Shown in pieces: positions 53,977 to 62,141 of a DNA stretch of 64,000 bases. A program made the position numbers and the translations under genes. Numbering within the stretch: position 1 is the first letter of the stretch; the number at the start of each line of letters is the position of its first letter. The notes beneath the pieces are model-generated. The model was not told where the DNA came from and did no database searches. It worked only from the letters and a program-made list of their open reading frames with translations. The DNA is taken from positions 1,054,001 to 1,118,000 of the forward strand of contig CAVOXO010000001.1 in assembly GCA_963700425.1 (NCBI GenBank). The letters are read 5' to 3'. This DNA comes from CAVOXO01 sp963700425 (GTDB lineage Bacteria; Actinomycetota; Acidimicrobiia; Acidimicrobiales; Microtrichaceae).

Positions 53977-55078
53977 ATGGGAGTGGTCGCGCTCGCCTGG
54001 TCCCGCTCGGGCGCGTCGTCGCGTCGTGAACCGGTCGAGCCTCCCCGAGATGAGGTGCCGTCGCCAGGGGGCGTGGCGACCATGGAGCGCGATGCGACCT
54101 CGGCGGTCGACGAGGTCGCCGTCGACGACGCCACCGCAGCCGACAACGGCTCGCCTGCCGCGGTCGAGGCGCCGGGCCCCCCCACGTTCAGGGATCGTCT
54201 CGCCCGGGCCCGCGGGACGTTCGCAGGAGCTCTCGGTTCCATCAGGGGACGCGGGGCCATCGGTGACGAGACCTTCGACGAGCTCGAGGAGGCGCTCATC
54301 CTCGCCGACGTCGGCGTCGGGCCGACGACCGAGCTGCTCGACGCGGTGCGCGCCCGGGTCCGCTCCGACGGCCTGACGACACCCGATGAGGTCATCGGCG
54401 CTCTCAAGGCCGAGATGACCTCTCGCCTGCTGGCGCCGATCGATCTCCGCAGGGCCACGGTCGGCCCGACGATCTGGCTCTTCGTGGGCGTGAACGGCGT
54501 CGGCAAGACGACGACCATCGGAAAGATCGCCACAGCGACTGACGGCGGAGGGCGACACGGTGGTTCTTGCCGCCGGCGACACCTTCCGGGCCGCGGCGGC
54601 CGAACAGCTCGAGACCTGGGCCGAACGCAGCGGCTCGGCGATCATCAGGGGTGCCGAGGGCAGCGATCCGTCCTCGGTCATCTTCGACGGCGTGGCCCAC
54701 GCCGCGTCGGTGGGCGCTGACGTGGTTCTCGCCGACACCGCCGGTCGACTGCACACGAAGTCGAACCTCATGGACGAGCTGTCGAAGGTGCGACGGGTCG
54801 CGGACAAGGGCGCGGGGGAGGTGACCGAGGTGCTGTTGGTCCTCGACGCGACGACCGGGCAGAACGGCCTCGTCCAGGCCCGGCAGTTCACCGAGGCGGT
54901 GGATCTGACCGGGGTGGTGCTCACGAAGCTCGACGGTTCGGCCAAGGGCGGGATCGTGCTCGCCATCCAGAGTGAGCTCGGCCTCCCGGTCAAGCTCGTG
55001 GGGCTGGGTGAGAGCGCAGAGGATCTCGTGCCCTTCGACGCTGAGCAGTTCGTCGACGCCCTCTTCGCCGAGGTCTGA
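53977..55078 (+). CDS. ftsY: Signal recognition particle receptor FtsY, frameshifted
   Basis: ATG 53977 (MGVVALAWSRSGASSRREPV) gives an acidic, disordered N-terminus, the N domain (ETFDELEEALILADVGVGPT) and the P-loop GVNGVGKTTTIGKIA. The frame then shifts near 54,535, where removing one G gives TRLTAEGDTVVLAAGDTFRA, and runs on through VVLADTAGRLHTKSNLMDEL, VLLVLDATTGQNG, VLTKLDGSAKGG and GLGESAEDLVPFD to 55078. It docks the SRP-ribosome complex at the membrane. An upstream ATG 53924 (MSVTVLLLVLVAVV) in another frame, with one indel near 53,960, would add the membrane helix usual in actinobacteria and may be the true start. Confidence 0.9.
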
Positions 55079-55126
55079 CCGCGGTTGGGTGGTGGGCGCA
55101 GGCGGATCGCGTAGGCTGATCCCTCC

Positions 55127-56600
55127 ATGTTCGAGGCACTCTCAGATCGATTCGAAGGCATCTTCAAGCGGATTCGCAGCGGCGGAGGTCTCACCGAGGC
55201 CGAGGTCGACGAGGTCCTGCGTGAGATCCGTATCGCCCTCCTGGAGGCCGACGTCAACGTCGGCGTCGTCCGGGGCCTTCTCGATCGGATCCGCGAACGG
55301 TGCGTGGGCGAGGAGGTGTCGGGAGCGCTCAGCTCGTCGCAGCACGTCATCAAGGTCGTCAACGAGGAACTGACCGCGACGCTCGGCGGCGAGACCGTGC
55401 GCATCACCTACGCCTCCCATCCGCCCACGGTGGTGCTGATGGCAGGCCTCCAGGGAGCGGGAAAGACCACGACGTCGGCGAAGTTGGCCAAGTGGTTCCT
55501 CTCACAGGGCCGGCACCCTCTGTTGGTGGGCGCCGATCTGCAGCGACCCGCCGCCGTCGAACAGCTCCGCACCCTGGGCTCGAGAGTCGGAGTTCCGGTC
55601 TATTCGGATCCGTCCGACCCCGTGACGGTCGCCCGCAACTCGGTGAGCCGAGGCCCGCAACACGGGCCGTGACGTCGTCATCATCGACACCGCGGGCCGG
55701 CTCGCCATCGACGTCGAGATGATGCAGCAGGTCCGCGAGGTGTCCGAGGCGACGGATCCGAACTACACGTTCCTCGTCGTCGACGCGATGCTGGGTCAGG
55801 ACTCGGTCAACGTTGCCCAGGCGTTCCACGAGACCCTCGAGCTCGACGGCGTGATCCTCACCAAGCTCGACGGTGACGCGCGCGGCGGCGCGGCCCTGTC
55901 GGTCAAGGATGTCGTCGGCCGTCCGATCGCGTTCGCCTCCACCGGAGAGAGACTCGACGAGTTCGAGCTCTTCCACCCCGACCGCCTCGCCGGTCGGATC
56001 CTCGGCATGGGCGACATGCTGAGCCTCATCGAGAAGGCGGAGGCCGCGTTCGAGACCGAGCAGGCCGAGGTCGCCGCCCAACGACTGATGGAGGGGACGT
56101 TCACCTTCGACGACTTCCTCGAACAGATGCAGTCGATCAGGAAGATGGGTTCCCTCTCGAACGTCATCGGAATGCTTCCGGGCGTGCCCAAGGAGGTGCG
56201 TGACGTCGAGATCGGTGATCGTGAGATCGGGCGTGTGGAGGCGATCGTGCGGTCGATGACCGCGGACGAGAGGGCCAGGCCCGAGATCATCGACGGTTCA
56301 CGTCGCACCCGCATCGCGCGCGGTTCGGGAGCACAACCGAACGAGGTCGCCCAGCTCATCTCCCAGTTCAAGGAGATGAGGAAGATGATGCAGCAGATGG
56401 GTGGCGGGGCCATCAAGAAGGTGAAGAAGAAGACGCGCAAGGCCGCGAAGAAGAAGGGTCGCGGCGGCGGTCGGGTCACGCCTTCGGGCACGCGCCCCGC
56501 CGCGAAGAAGGAGTTCCGGCTTCCCGGACTGGATCCGCTGGCGGACCAGATCGAGAAGGCCGGAATCGACATACCCGGGTTCAACGAACCACGGGGCTGA
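55127..56600 (+). CDS. ffh: Signal recognition particle protein Ffh, frameshifted
   Basis: About 490 residues from ATG 55127 (MFEALSDRFEGIFKRIRSGG). N domain, then G domain with LMAGLQGAGKTTTSAKLAKW, VGADLQRPAAVEQL, VVIIDTAGRLAIDVEMMQQV and VILTKLDGDARGGAALSVKD; M domain from about 310 (FTFDDFLEQMQSIRKMGSLS, ARGSGAQPNEVAQLISQFKE) with a Lys-rich end that binds SRP RNA. An extra A near 55,644 (tcggtg-A-gccgag) splits the frame between ARNSV and AEARNTGRD. The gene is essential in bacteria, so this is almost surely a sequence error. No 4.5S RNA gene was recognised nearby. Confidence 0.93.
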
Positions 56601-56697
56601 TCGGGGAGTTGCCCGGAGGGGTGTCGGGCGACCAGACTGATCCGCCGTGGTACGGGGCCGTTCGCCCCGGATTCGACATCGACAGAGAAGAGTTCAC

Positions 56698-56961
56698 GTG
56701 GCCGTCAAGCTCCGCCTCATGCGGATGGGCAAGAAGAAGCAGCCCGCCTATCGCATCGTCGCCGCCGACACGCGGTCGCCCCGCGACGGGCGCTTCATCG
56801 AGATCATCGGCACGTACAACCCTCGTACGGAGCCGTCCGCTCTGACCGTGGACAACGAACGTGCCGTCCACTGGCTCCAGCACGGCGCCCAGCCGACCGA
56901 GCGCGTCGGAAAGCTGCTCGAGATCTCCGGCGCCATGGACGAGCACAGGTCTGCGAAGTGA
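56698..56961 (+). CDS. rpsP: 30S ribosomal protein S16
   Basis: An 87-residue protein from GTG 56698 (MAVKLRLMRMGKKKQPAYRI), the conserved S16 start. VAADTRSPRDGRFIEIIGTY and NPRTEPSALTVDNERAVHWL are family motifs, and QPTERVGKLLEISG the C-terminal part. It follows ffh, as in many bacteria, and its stop overlaps the khpA start by four bases. Confidence 0.96.
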   Translation: MAVKLRLMRMGKKKQPAYRIVAADTRSPRDGRFIEIIGTYNPRTEPSALTVDNERAVHWLQHGAQPTERVGKLLEISGAMDEHRSAK

Positions 56962-57221
56962 GCGGCGAGACGCCGGCGGGCGCGGCGAGGGCCGCGTCGG
57001 TCGTCGAGCACGTCGTCACGTCGATCGTCGATGATCCCGATGCGGTGAAGGTCTCGGTCGACACCGACCAGCGGCCCACGCGCGTCAACGTCGAGGTCGG
57101 CGACGGCGACATGGGACGCGTCATCGGTCGACGGGGCCGGGTGGCCAACGCCATCAGGGCCGCCGGACGAGCCGCCGCGTCGATCGACGAGGAAGAGGTC
57201 GACGTCGAGTTCGTCGACTGA
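56958..57221 (+). CDS. khpA: KH-domain RNA-binding protein KhpA
   Basis: An 87-residue protein made almost entirely of one KH domain: VVEHVVTSIVDDPDAVKVSV, RVNVEVGDGDMGRVIGRRGR with the RNA-binding GRRGR (GxxG) loop, and VANAIRAAGRAAASIDEEEV. KhpA binds RNA and partners KhpB in cell-size and division control. ATG 56958 overlaps the rpsP stop, and rimM begins 8 bases later, giving the standard rpsP-khpA-rimM-trmD order. Confidence 0.92.
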   Translation: MSGETPAGAARAASVVEHVVTSIVDDPDAVKVSVDTDQRPTRVNVEVGDGDMGRVIGRRGRVANAIRAAGRAAASIDEEEVDVEFVD

Positions 57222-57228
57222 TTCGACG

Positions 57229-57720
57229 ATGGTCGAGCCCGAGGAGCCTCTGCTCGACATCGGGCGCATCACCAAACCCCACGGACTACGCGGCGATGTG
57301 ATCGTGGCGTTTCTCGCGGACCGTCCCGAGCGACGCCGACCCGGCGTCACGTTCGACACCGACCTGGGTCCGGTCACGATCGAGTCGGTCGCCGGCCACG
57401 AAGGGCGATGGATCGTGGGCTTCGACGCCATCGCTGATCGGGACGCCGCGGAGCGATGGCGTGGTGTGGTCCTGAGAGCGGCACCCCTCGATGCCGACGA
57501 CGGCACCCTGTGGATCCACGAGCTGGTCGGCTGCCACGTGGTGGATGTGGCGGGGACCGAGCGCGGCGTGATCGAGGCGGTCCAGGCCAATCCCGCGAGC
57601 GACCTCCTGGTTCTGGACTCGGGTGCGCTCGTCCCCCTTCGGTTCGTGGTGGGAACGCCCGAGTCCGGCACCGTCGTCGTCGACGTCCCCGACGGCCTGT
57701 TCGAGCTGTACGACCAGTGA
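57229..57720 (+). CDS. rimM: Ribosome maturation factor RimM
   Basis: A 163-residue protein from ATG 57229. The N-terminal RimM beta-barrel starts LLDIGRITKPHGLRGDVIVA, with VGFDAIADRDAAERWRGVVL closing it; the C-terminal PRC barrel reads LWIHELVGCHVVDVAGTERG, PASDLLVLDSGALVPL and PDGLFELYDQ. It assists assembly of the 30S head around S19. It overlaps a possible GTG start of trmD. Confidence 0.93.
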   Translation: MVEPEEPLLDIGRITKPHGLRGDVIVAFLADRPERRRPGVTFDTDLGPVTIESVAGHEGRWIVGFDAIADRDAAERWRGVVLRAAPLDADDGTLWIHELVGCHVVDVAGTERGVIEAVQANPASDLLVLDSGALVPLRFVVGTPESGTVVVDVPDGLFELYDQ

Positions 57721-57725
57721 GCGCA

Positions 57726-58463
57726 ATGCGCATCGACGTCTTCACGATCTTTCCCGCGATCATCGAGGACGTGGGACGTCACTCCCTACTGGGCAGGGCC
57801 CGTTCGGAGGGCCGCGTCGACCTCCGCACCCACGACATCCGCGATCACGCGTCCGACGTCCACCGCAGCGTCGACGACGCGCCATTCGGTGGTGGTCCCG
57901 GGATGGTGATGACCCCCGGCCCGATCTTCGCAGCGGTGGAGGCCGTCGATCCGCCTCGTCCGCTCCTGTTGCTGTCGCCCTCGGGCGTGCCGTTCGATCA
58001 GGCGAAGGCCCGTGAGCTGGCGGAACTCGACGGGTTCGCTCTCCTGTGCGGCCGGTACGAGGGAGTTGATCACCGGGTTGCCGAGCATCTCTGCGACGGC
58101 GAGCTGTCGGTGGGCGACTTCGTACTCAACGGAGGCGAGGTCGCTGCTCTCTGCGTGATCGAGGCGGTGACCCGGCTCGTGCCGGGCGTGATGGGAAACG
58201 AGGAGTCGGCTGCGGTCGAGTCGTTCTCCCGGGACCTCCTCGAACACCCCCACTACACCCGCCCCGCCGACTTCCGCGGCTGGTCCGTACCCGACGTGCT
58301 CCGCTCCGGGGACCATCGCCGGGTCGAGGAGTGGCGCCGCGCCCGTGCGCTGCGGATCACCCTCGAACGGCGGCCCGACCTTCTCTCGGAGTTCGATCTC
58401 GACGAGCAGGACCGGGCGCTGCTCGAGTCGTTCGGCAACGGCGCCGTCACCGATCGAGCCTGA
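57726..58463 (+). CDS. trmD: tRNA (guanine37-N1)-methyltransferase TrmD
   Basis: A 245-residue SPOUT methyltransferase from ATG 57726 (MRIDVFTIFPAIIEDVGRHS); an in-frame GTG at 57717 overlapping the rimM stop is an alternative. APFGGGPGMVMTPGPIFAAV is the substrate loop, LLCGRYEGVDHRVAEHLCDG and LSVGDFVLNGGEVAALCVIE form the SAM-binding trefoil knot, and GNEESAAVESF with HPHYTRPADFRGWSVPDVLR are further conserved parts, including the catalytic Asp region. It prevents frameshifting during translation. Confidence 0.95.
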   Translation: MRIDVFTIFPAIIEDVGRHSLLGRARSEGRVDLRTHDIRDHASDVHRSVDDAPFGGGPGMVMTPGPIFAAVEAVDPPRPLLLLSPSGVPFDQAKARELAELDGFALLCGRYEGVDHRVAEHLCDGELSVGDFVLNGGEVAALCVIEAVTRLVPGVMGNEESAAVESFSRDLLEHPHYTRPADFRGWSVPDVLRSGDHRRVEEWRRARALRITLERRPDLLSEFDLDEQDRALLESFGNGAVTDRA

Positions 58464-58502
58464 CATTGGTCGAAGCAGACCACGCGAAGTAGCATCTCCC
58501 CC

Positions 58503-58520
58503 TCGCGTCCGGCGACGCGA
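58503..58520 (+). promoter_or_regulatory. Small hairpin in the rplS leader
   Basis: A perfect 7-bp stem (TCGCGTC and GACGCGA) with tetraloop CGGC, 30 bases before the rplS ATG and 12 bases before its CAGGAG ribosome site. It could be a leader structure or simply chance in GC-rich DNA. No match to a known L19 leader type is claimed. Confidence 0.3.
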
Positions 58521-58550
58521 CACCCGCCGTCACCTCCAGGAGCCCTTCAG

Positions 58551-58895
58551 ATGAAGCCGACCGATCTCGTCGATCAGGCCAGCATGCGCGACGACGTACC
58601 GGACTTCGCACCCGGGGACACCCTGAAGGTCCACGTGCGGGTCGTCGAGGGCACCCGCGAGCGGGTCCAGGTGTTCCAGGGCGCCGTCATCCGGCGTCAG
58701 GGTGGCGGTCTCCAGGAGACCTTCACCGTGCGGAAGCTCAGCTTCGGCGTCGGCGTCGAGCGGACGTTCCCCGTCCACTCCCCGACGATCGCCCAGATCG
58801 AGGTCGTCACGAGAGGCGATGTGCGTCGCGCCAAGCTCTATTACCTGCGCGATCGGGTCGGTAAATCCGCGAAGATCAAAGAGAAGCGCGACTGA
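58551..58895 (+). CDS. rplS: 50S ribosomal protein L19
   Basis: A 114-residue protein from ATG 58551 (MKPTDLVDQASMRDDVPDFA), with CAGGAG 12 bases upstream. FAPGDTLKVHVRVVEGTRER, VQVFQGAVIRRQGGGLQETF, TVRKLSFGVGVERTFPVHSP and RGDVRRAKLYYLRDRVGKSA are all typical L19 segments. It stands at the 30S-50S interface. It follows trmD by 87 bases. Confidence 0.96.
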   Translation: MKPTDLVDQASMRDDVPDFAPGDTLKVHVRVVEGTRERVQVFQGAVIRRQGGGLQETFTVRKLSFGVGVERTFPVHSPTIAQIEVVTRGDVRRAKLYYLRDRVGKSAKIKEKRD

Positions 58896-58995
58896 CCTTC
58901 CGCTCGGTGGGCGACGCGCCACACCGCCTTCCGTCATCCCGTTCCTCCTCCTCCTCCTTCCCCTCCACGATCAGCAACGGAGAGTCGGGGAGCAC

Positions 58996-59349
58996 ATGGA
59001 TCCTGCCTCGCTGGGCCGCGCCGGGGAGCAGGCTGCGGACGCGTTCTACCGGAACAACGGCTACGACGTGATCGACCGCAACTGGCGGTGCAACGAAGGC
59101 GAGGTCGACCTGGTGGTGGCACGGGGTGATCTCGTGGTGTTCTGCGAGGTCAAGACCCGCCGCTCACGAGGCTACGGCGGGCCCGCCGCGGCGGTGTCGC
59201 ACTCCAAGCAGCGCCGCCTTCGCCGAGTCGCGGCCGCGTGGTTGTCGGCGCATCGGGGGTCGGGACGATCACGGATTCGATTCGATGTCGCCGCCGTTCA
59301 CCCCGTCGCGGGCTGCTGGACCGTCGACGTCATCGAGAGCGCGTTCTGA
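58996..59349 (+). CDS. yraN: YraN/UPF0102 family endonuclease-like protein
   Basis: A 117-residue protein from ATG 58996 (MDPASLGRAGEQAADAFYRN). It has the restriction-endonuclease-like core of the family: GYDVIDRNWRCNEGEVDLVV, with GEVDLV as the E-x-D motif, then VVFCEVKTRRSRGYGGPAAA, the EVK catalytic pair, and KQRRLRRVAAAWLS. Function is not settled. In most actinobacteria lepB and rnhB lie between rplS and yraN; they are missing here, with only 100 non-coding bases in between. Confidence 0.9.
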   Translation: MDPASLGRAGEQAADAFYRNNGYDVIDRNWRCNEGEVDLVVARGDLVVFCEVKTRRSRGYGGPAAAVSHSKQRRLRRVAAAWLSAHRGSGRSRIRFDVAAVHPVAGCWTVDVIESAF

Positions 59350-59383
59350 GAGGACGCCGAGGCCGAACCGACCGGGTCGAGCG

Positions 59384-59611
59384 TCAGAGATGCCCGGGGA
59401 GCGTCGACCGACGGTCCCAACAGGATCGATGCCAATGTCGACGAAGGTCCGCAGCGTCGAGTGGCACTGCAACGATGTGGCCGGTGCCCGGCGGAATGTC
59501 GCGATGACAGCCCGGACATGTGTAGGACTTCGTCGCCTCGTACGGCTGGATGAATCGAACACTCACGTCGACCCGCGCCGTGTAGTCCACGGTCAGCCCC
59601 ACACGGCCCAT
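59384..59611 (-). CDS. Small conserved actinobacterial Cys/His protein
   Basis: A 75-residue protein from ATG 59611; the true start could be an internal GTG. The core is FIQPYEATKSYTCPGCHRDI, then GTGHIVAVPLDAADLRRHWH and RSCWD, in which CPGC, two His and one more Cys look like a zinc site. I recall the same YEATKxYxCPGC...RRHWHxxCW pattern in actinobacterial proteins often labelled ATP/GTP-binding without basis. Function unknown. It is convergent with yraN and its start overlaps the end of the 36-aa membrane gene. Confidence 0.7.
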   Translation of the reverse strand: MGRVGLTVDYTARVDVSVRFIQPYEATKSYTCPGCHRDIPPGTGHIVAVPLDAADLRRHWHRSCWDRRSTLPGHL

Positions 59612-59703
59612 GCGACCGCGACGAGAGCGATCAACAGTGCGGCGGCGACGAGGATCACGTCGCTGCGACGGCTGACTCTTCGGCGTCGCGGATCGAACCC
59701 CAT
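59593..59703 (-). CDS. 36-aa single-helix membrane protein
   Basis: A very short gene upstream of and overlapping the Cys/His gene by 19 bases. From ATG 59703: MGFDPRRRRVSRRSD followed by one hydrophobic helix, VILVAAALLIALVAVAWAVW, and a final Gly. The positive-inside N-terminus and clean helix are what a real small membrane protein looks like. Its ATG and the possible ATG of yceH share the palindrome CATG. Function unknown. Confidence is moderate because chance frames of this size are common. Confidence 0.5.
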   Translation of the reverse strand: MGFDPRRRRVSRRSDVILVAAALLIALVAVAWAVWG

Positions 59704-60496
59704 GGCCACCAGTATCGTTGGCCCGGTGTCCGCCACCAATCCGGGTGATGTCGCATCGTCGGTCGAGCCCCCGATGCTGAGCGCCGAACAGCGACGGGTG
59801 GTGGGTGCCCTGATCGAGAAACAGCACACGACTCCCGACGACTATCCGCTGTCGCCGAACTCGCTGATGCGGGCGACCAATCAGTCGACGTCGCGCGACC
59901 CCGTGGTCGACTACGACCAGCATCGGGTCGAGGCCGTCGCCGCGCAGCTCAAGGAGCTCGGACTGGTGAGATTCGTGCATCGACAGGGCCGGGTGACGAC
60001 GCGGTACCGCCATGTCCTCGACGAGGCCCTCGGTCTCGATCCGCCCCGTCTGACCATCGTGGCGGTGCTCCTGTTGCGCGGTCCGCAGACGGCGGGTGAG
60101 TTGAAGACCCGGACCGAGCGCCTCCATCGTTTCCGCGACGTGGCCGAGGTGCAGTCCGTCCTGGAGTCACTCGCCGCGCGGACGCCCCCGTTGGTGGCTG
60201 CGGTCGGGCGTCGGGCCGGACAGAAGGAGGCCCGCTGGGTCGATCTGCTGGGGATCGTCGACGCCGGGGACGGATCGGCGCCGGATCGAACAAGCGTCGA
60301 TCGTCCACCGGCGTCGGAACGGACGACGACCGCTGTCGACCCGGTCGAGAGACCGGGGGCGGGCGGGGCCGCCGGGATCCCCTCGCCATCGTCGGCGACG
60401 CAGGATCTCGCGGGCGAGGTGGCGGCACTGCGACGTGAGGTCGCCGAGCTACGTGCCGTCGTCGAGTCCCTCCTCGGTGATGGTGATTCTCTCTGA
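59702..60496 (+). CDS. yceH: YceH/DUF480 family protein
   Basis: About 264 residues; the start may be ATG 59702 or GTG 59726. The DUF480 tandem winged-helix region is clear: LSAEQRRVVGALIEKQHTTP, DDYPLSPNSLMRATNQSTSR, VDYDQHRVEAVAAQLKELGL and RLTIVAVLLLRGPQTAGELK. A low-complexity linker leads to a C-terminal coiled coil (DLAGEVAALRREVAELRAVV). Such proteins are predicted DNA-binding, with no proven function. The gene is divergent from the 36-aa membrane gene with almost no spacer, so their promoters must overlap coding DNA. Confidence 0.88.
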   Translation: MATSIVGPVSATNPGDVASSVEPPMLSAEQRRVVGALIEKQHTTPDDYPLSPNSLMRATNQSTSRDPVVDYDQHRVEAVAAQLKELGLVRFVHRQGRVTTRYRHVLDEALGLDPPRLTIVAVLLLRGPQTAGELKTRTERLHRFRDVAEVQSVLESLAARTPPLVAAVGRRAGQKEARWVDLLGIVDAGDGSAPDRTSVDRPPASERTTTAVDPVERPGAGGAAGIPSPSSATQDLAGEVAALRREVAELRAVVESLLGDGDSL

Positions 60497-60576
60497 CCAG
60501 GGGGCCGGCGCCATCCGGCGGGTACTGACCGTCAGGGGTCGCCGGTAGTTTTCCGGTCACGCTCGACAGCGCTCGT

Positions 60577-60615
60577 CGCCACGCGCGACCACCAGATCCG
60601 ACGGCGCGCGTGGCG
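60577..60615 (+). promoter_or_regulatory. Inverted repeat in the comM leader
   Basis: A perfect 11-bp inverted repeat, CGCCACGCGCG (60577-60587) and CGCGCGTGGCG (60605-60615), around 17 bases, ending 17 bases before the comM ATG and just ahead of its GGAGA ribosome site. It could be a regulator site or an mRNA hairpin near the start. The 137 bases between yceH and comM otherwise show no gene. Confidence 0.45.
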
Positions 60616-60632
60616 CGTTTCCTGGAGACGAG

Positions 60633-62141
60633 ATGTTGGCGACGATTCGATCAGCGACAGTGGTCGGGGTGCGCGGCGTCCCGGTGACCGTGGAGGTGCA
60701 CGCTGCGAAGGGGATTCCCGCATTCACCATCGTGGGACTGCCCGATGCATCGTGTCGCGAAGCGCGTGATCGGGTCCGGGCAGCCATCCTCAGCTCGGAA
60801 CTCACGTGGCCCGATCTGCGGATCACGGTGAACCTCGCTCCCTCGGCCATTCGCAAGGTGGGCGCGGGTCTCGACCTGGCCATCGCCACGGCCGTCCTCG
60901 TGGCGAGCGATCAGATCGGCCCCCACGAGGGCGGACCGATCGCCGCGGTGGGTGAGCTGGGTCTGGACGGCACGGTTCGCCACGTTCCCGGGGTCCTGGC
61001 GATGGCGAGCGCTGTTCCCGACGGAGTCCTGATCGTGTCGGGCCACGACGGCGCCGAGGCGTTGAGCGTCGGCCGTCATGACGTTCGCTGCGTGGCCACG
61101 TTGCGGCAGATGGTCGACGCGTGGGTCGGTTCGACACCGTGGGACCGCCCCGTCACGAACGACGAGGTCGACATCGGGCCCCTTGCGGCCGACCTCGCCG
61201 ACGTACGCGGTCATGAGGCGGCGCGATTCGCCCTCGAGGTCGCAGCAGCCGGCGGCCATCACCTGCTGATGGTGGGGCCGCCCGGCAGCGGCAAAACGAT
61301 GTTGGCCGAGCGCCTGGCGGGCCTGATGGGACCGCTCGGGCGGTCCGAGGCGGTCGACGTGACCACCATCCACTCCGCAGCCGGCCAGCCGCTGCCCACC
61401 GCAGGGCTGATCAGGCGACCTCCGTTCCGGGCACCCCATCACTCGGCGTCGTTGGTGTCCCTGGTCGGAGGGGGCTCGCATGCGCTGCGACCCGGAGAGG
61501 TCAGCCTCGCCCATTGTGGTGTGCTCTTCCTCGACGAGATGGCCGAGTTCGCCCCCCGAGCCCTCGAATGTCTGCGTCAGCCCCTCGAGGAGGGAGTGGT
61601 CCGCGTCTCCCGTGCACATGCTTCGGCGGAGATGCCTGCCTCGTTCCAGCTCGTGGCCGCGATGAATCCGTGCCCCTGCGGACACGGGGGGACGGCGTGT
61701 CGCTGTTCGGAGGCATCGTTGATGCGCTACGCACGCCGGTTGTCGGGGCCGCTCCTGGACCGTTTCGATCTCCGCGTCAGCGTCGGATGTGCCGACGCCC
61801 GTCGGCTGGTGTCCGAGGAACCGGGGGAGTCGTCCGCCGCCGTGGCCGAGCGGGTCGGAACGGCCCGGTGTCGCGCCGCGGAGAGGGGCGTGTCGTGCAA
61901 CCGGCTGCTGAGCGCGGCGGCTCTGGCGGAGTTCTCGGACCTCGATCCGGACGCCGCGGACCTGGTGACGACCGCCCTCATGTCCGGTCGCCTGTCGGCC
62001 AGGGGAGCGCGACGAGTTCGGTGTGTCGCACTGACCCTCGACGATCTCGCTGGGGGTGACGGCCGCCTGGGGTCCCAGACGCTCGCCACCGCGTTGGCGC
62101 TGAGGTCACCACTTCGTATCGCGGAAGGTGCGCCGGCATGA
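60633..62141 (+). CDS. comM: ComM/YifB family Mg-chelatase-like AAA+ helicase
   Basis: A 502-residue protein from ATG 60633 (MLATIRSATVVGVRGVPVTV). The N-terminal Lon-like domain has VEVHAAKGIPAFTIVGLPDA and VNLAPSAIRKVGAGLDLAIA; the AAA+ core has HLLMVGPPGSGKTMLAERLA (Walker A), HSAAGQ, FRAPHHSASLVSLVGGG, GVLFLDEMAEFAPRALECLR (Walker B) and MNPCPCGHGGTACRCSE, a cysteine cluster usual in the family. ComM drives branch migration of incoming DNA in natural transformation. Its stop overlaps dprA by four bases. Confidence 0.94.
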   Translation: MLATIRSATVVGVRGVPVTVEVHAAKGIPAFTIVGLPDASCREARDRVRAAILSSELTWPDLRITVNLAPSAIRKVGAGLDLAIATAVLVASDQIGPHEGGPIAAVGELGLDGTVRHVPGVLAMASAVPDGVLIVSGHDGAEALSVGRHDVRCVATLRQMVDAWVGSTPWDRPVTNDEVDIGPLAADLADVRGHEAARFALEVAAAGGHHLLMVGPPGSGKTMLAERLAGLMGPLGRSEAVDVTTIHSAAGQPLPTAGLIRRPPFRAPHHSASLVSLVGGGSHALRPGEVSLAHCGVLFLDEMAEFAPRALECLRQPLEEGVVRVSRAHASAEMPASFQLVAAMNPCPCGHGGTACRCSEASLMRYARRLSGPLLDRFDLRVSVGCADARRLVSEEPGESSAAVAERVGTARCRAAERGVSCNRLLSAAALAEFSDLDPDAADLVTTALMSGRLSARGARRVRCVALTLDDLAGGDGRLGSQTLATALALRSPLRIAEGAPA

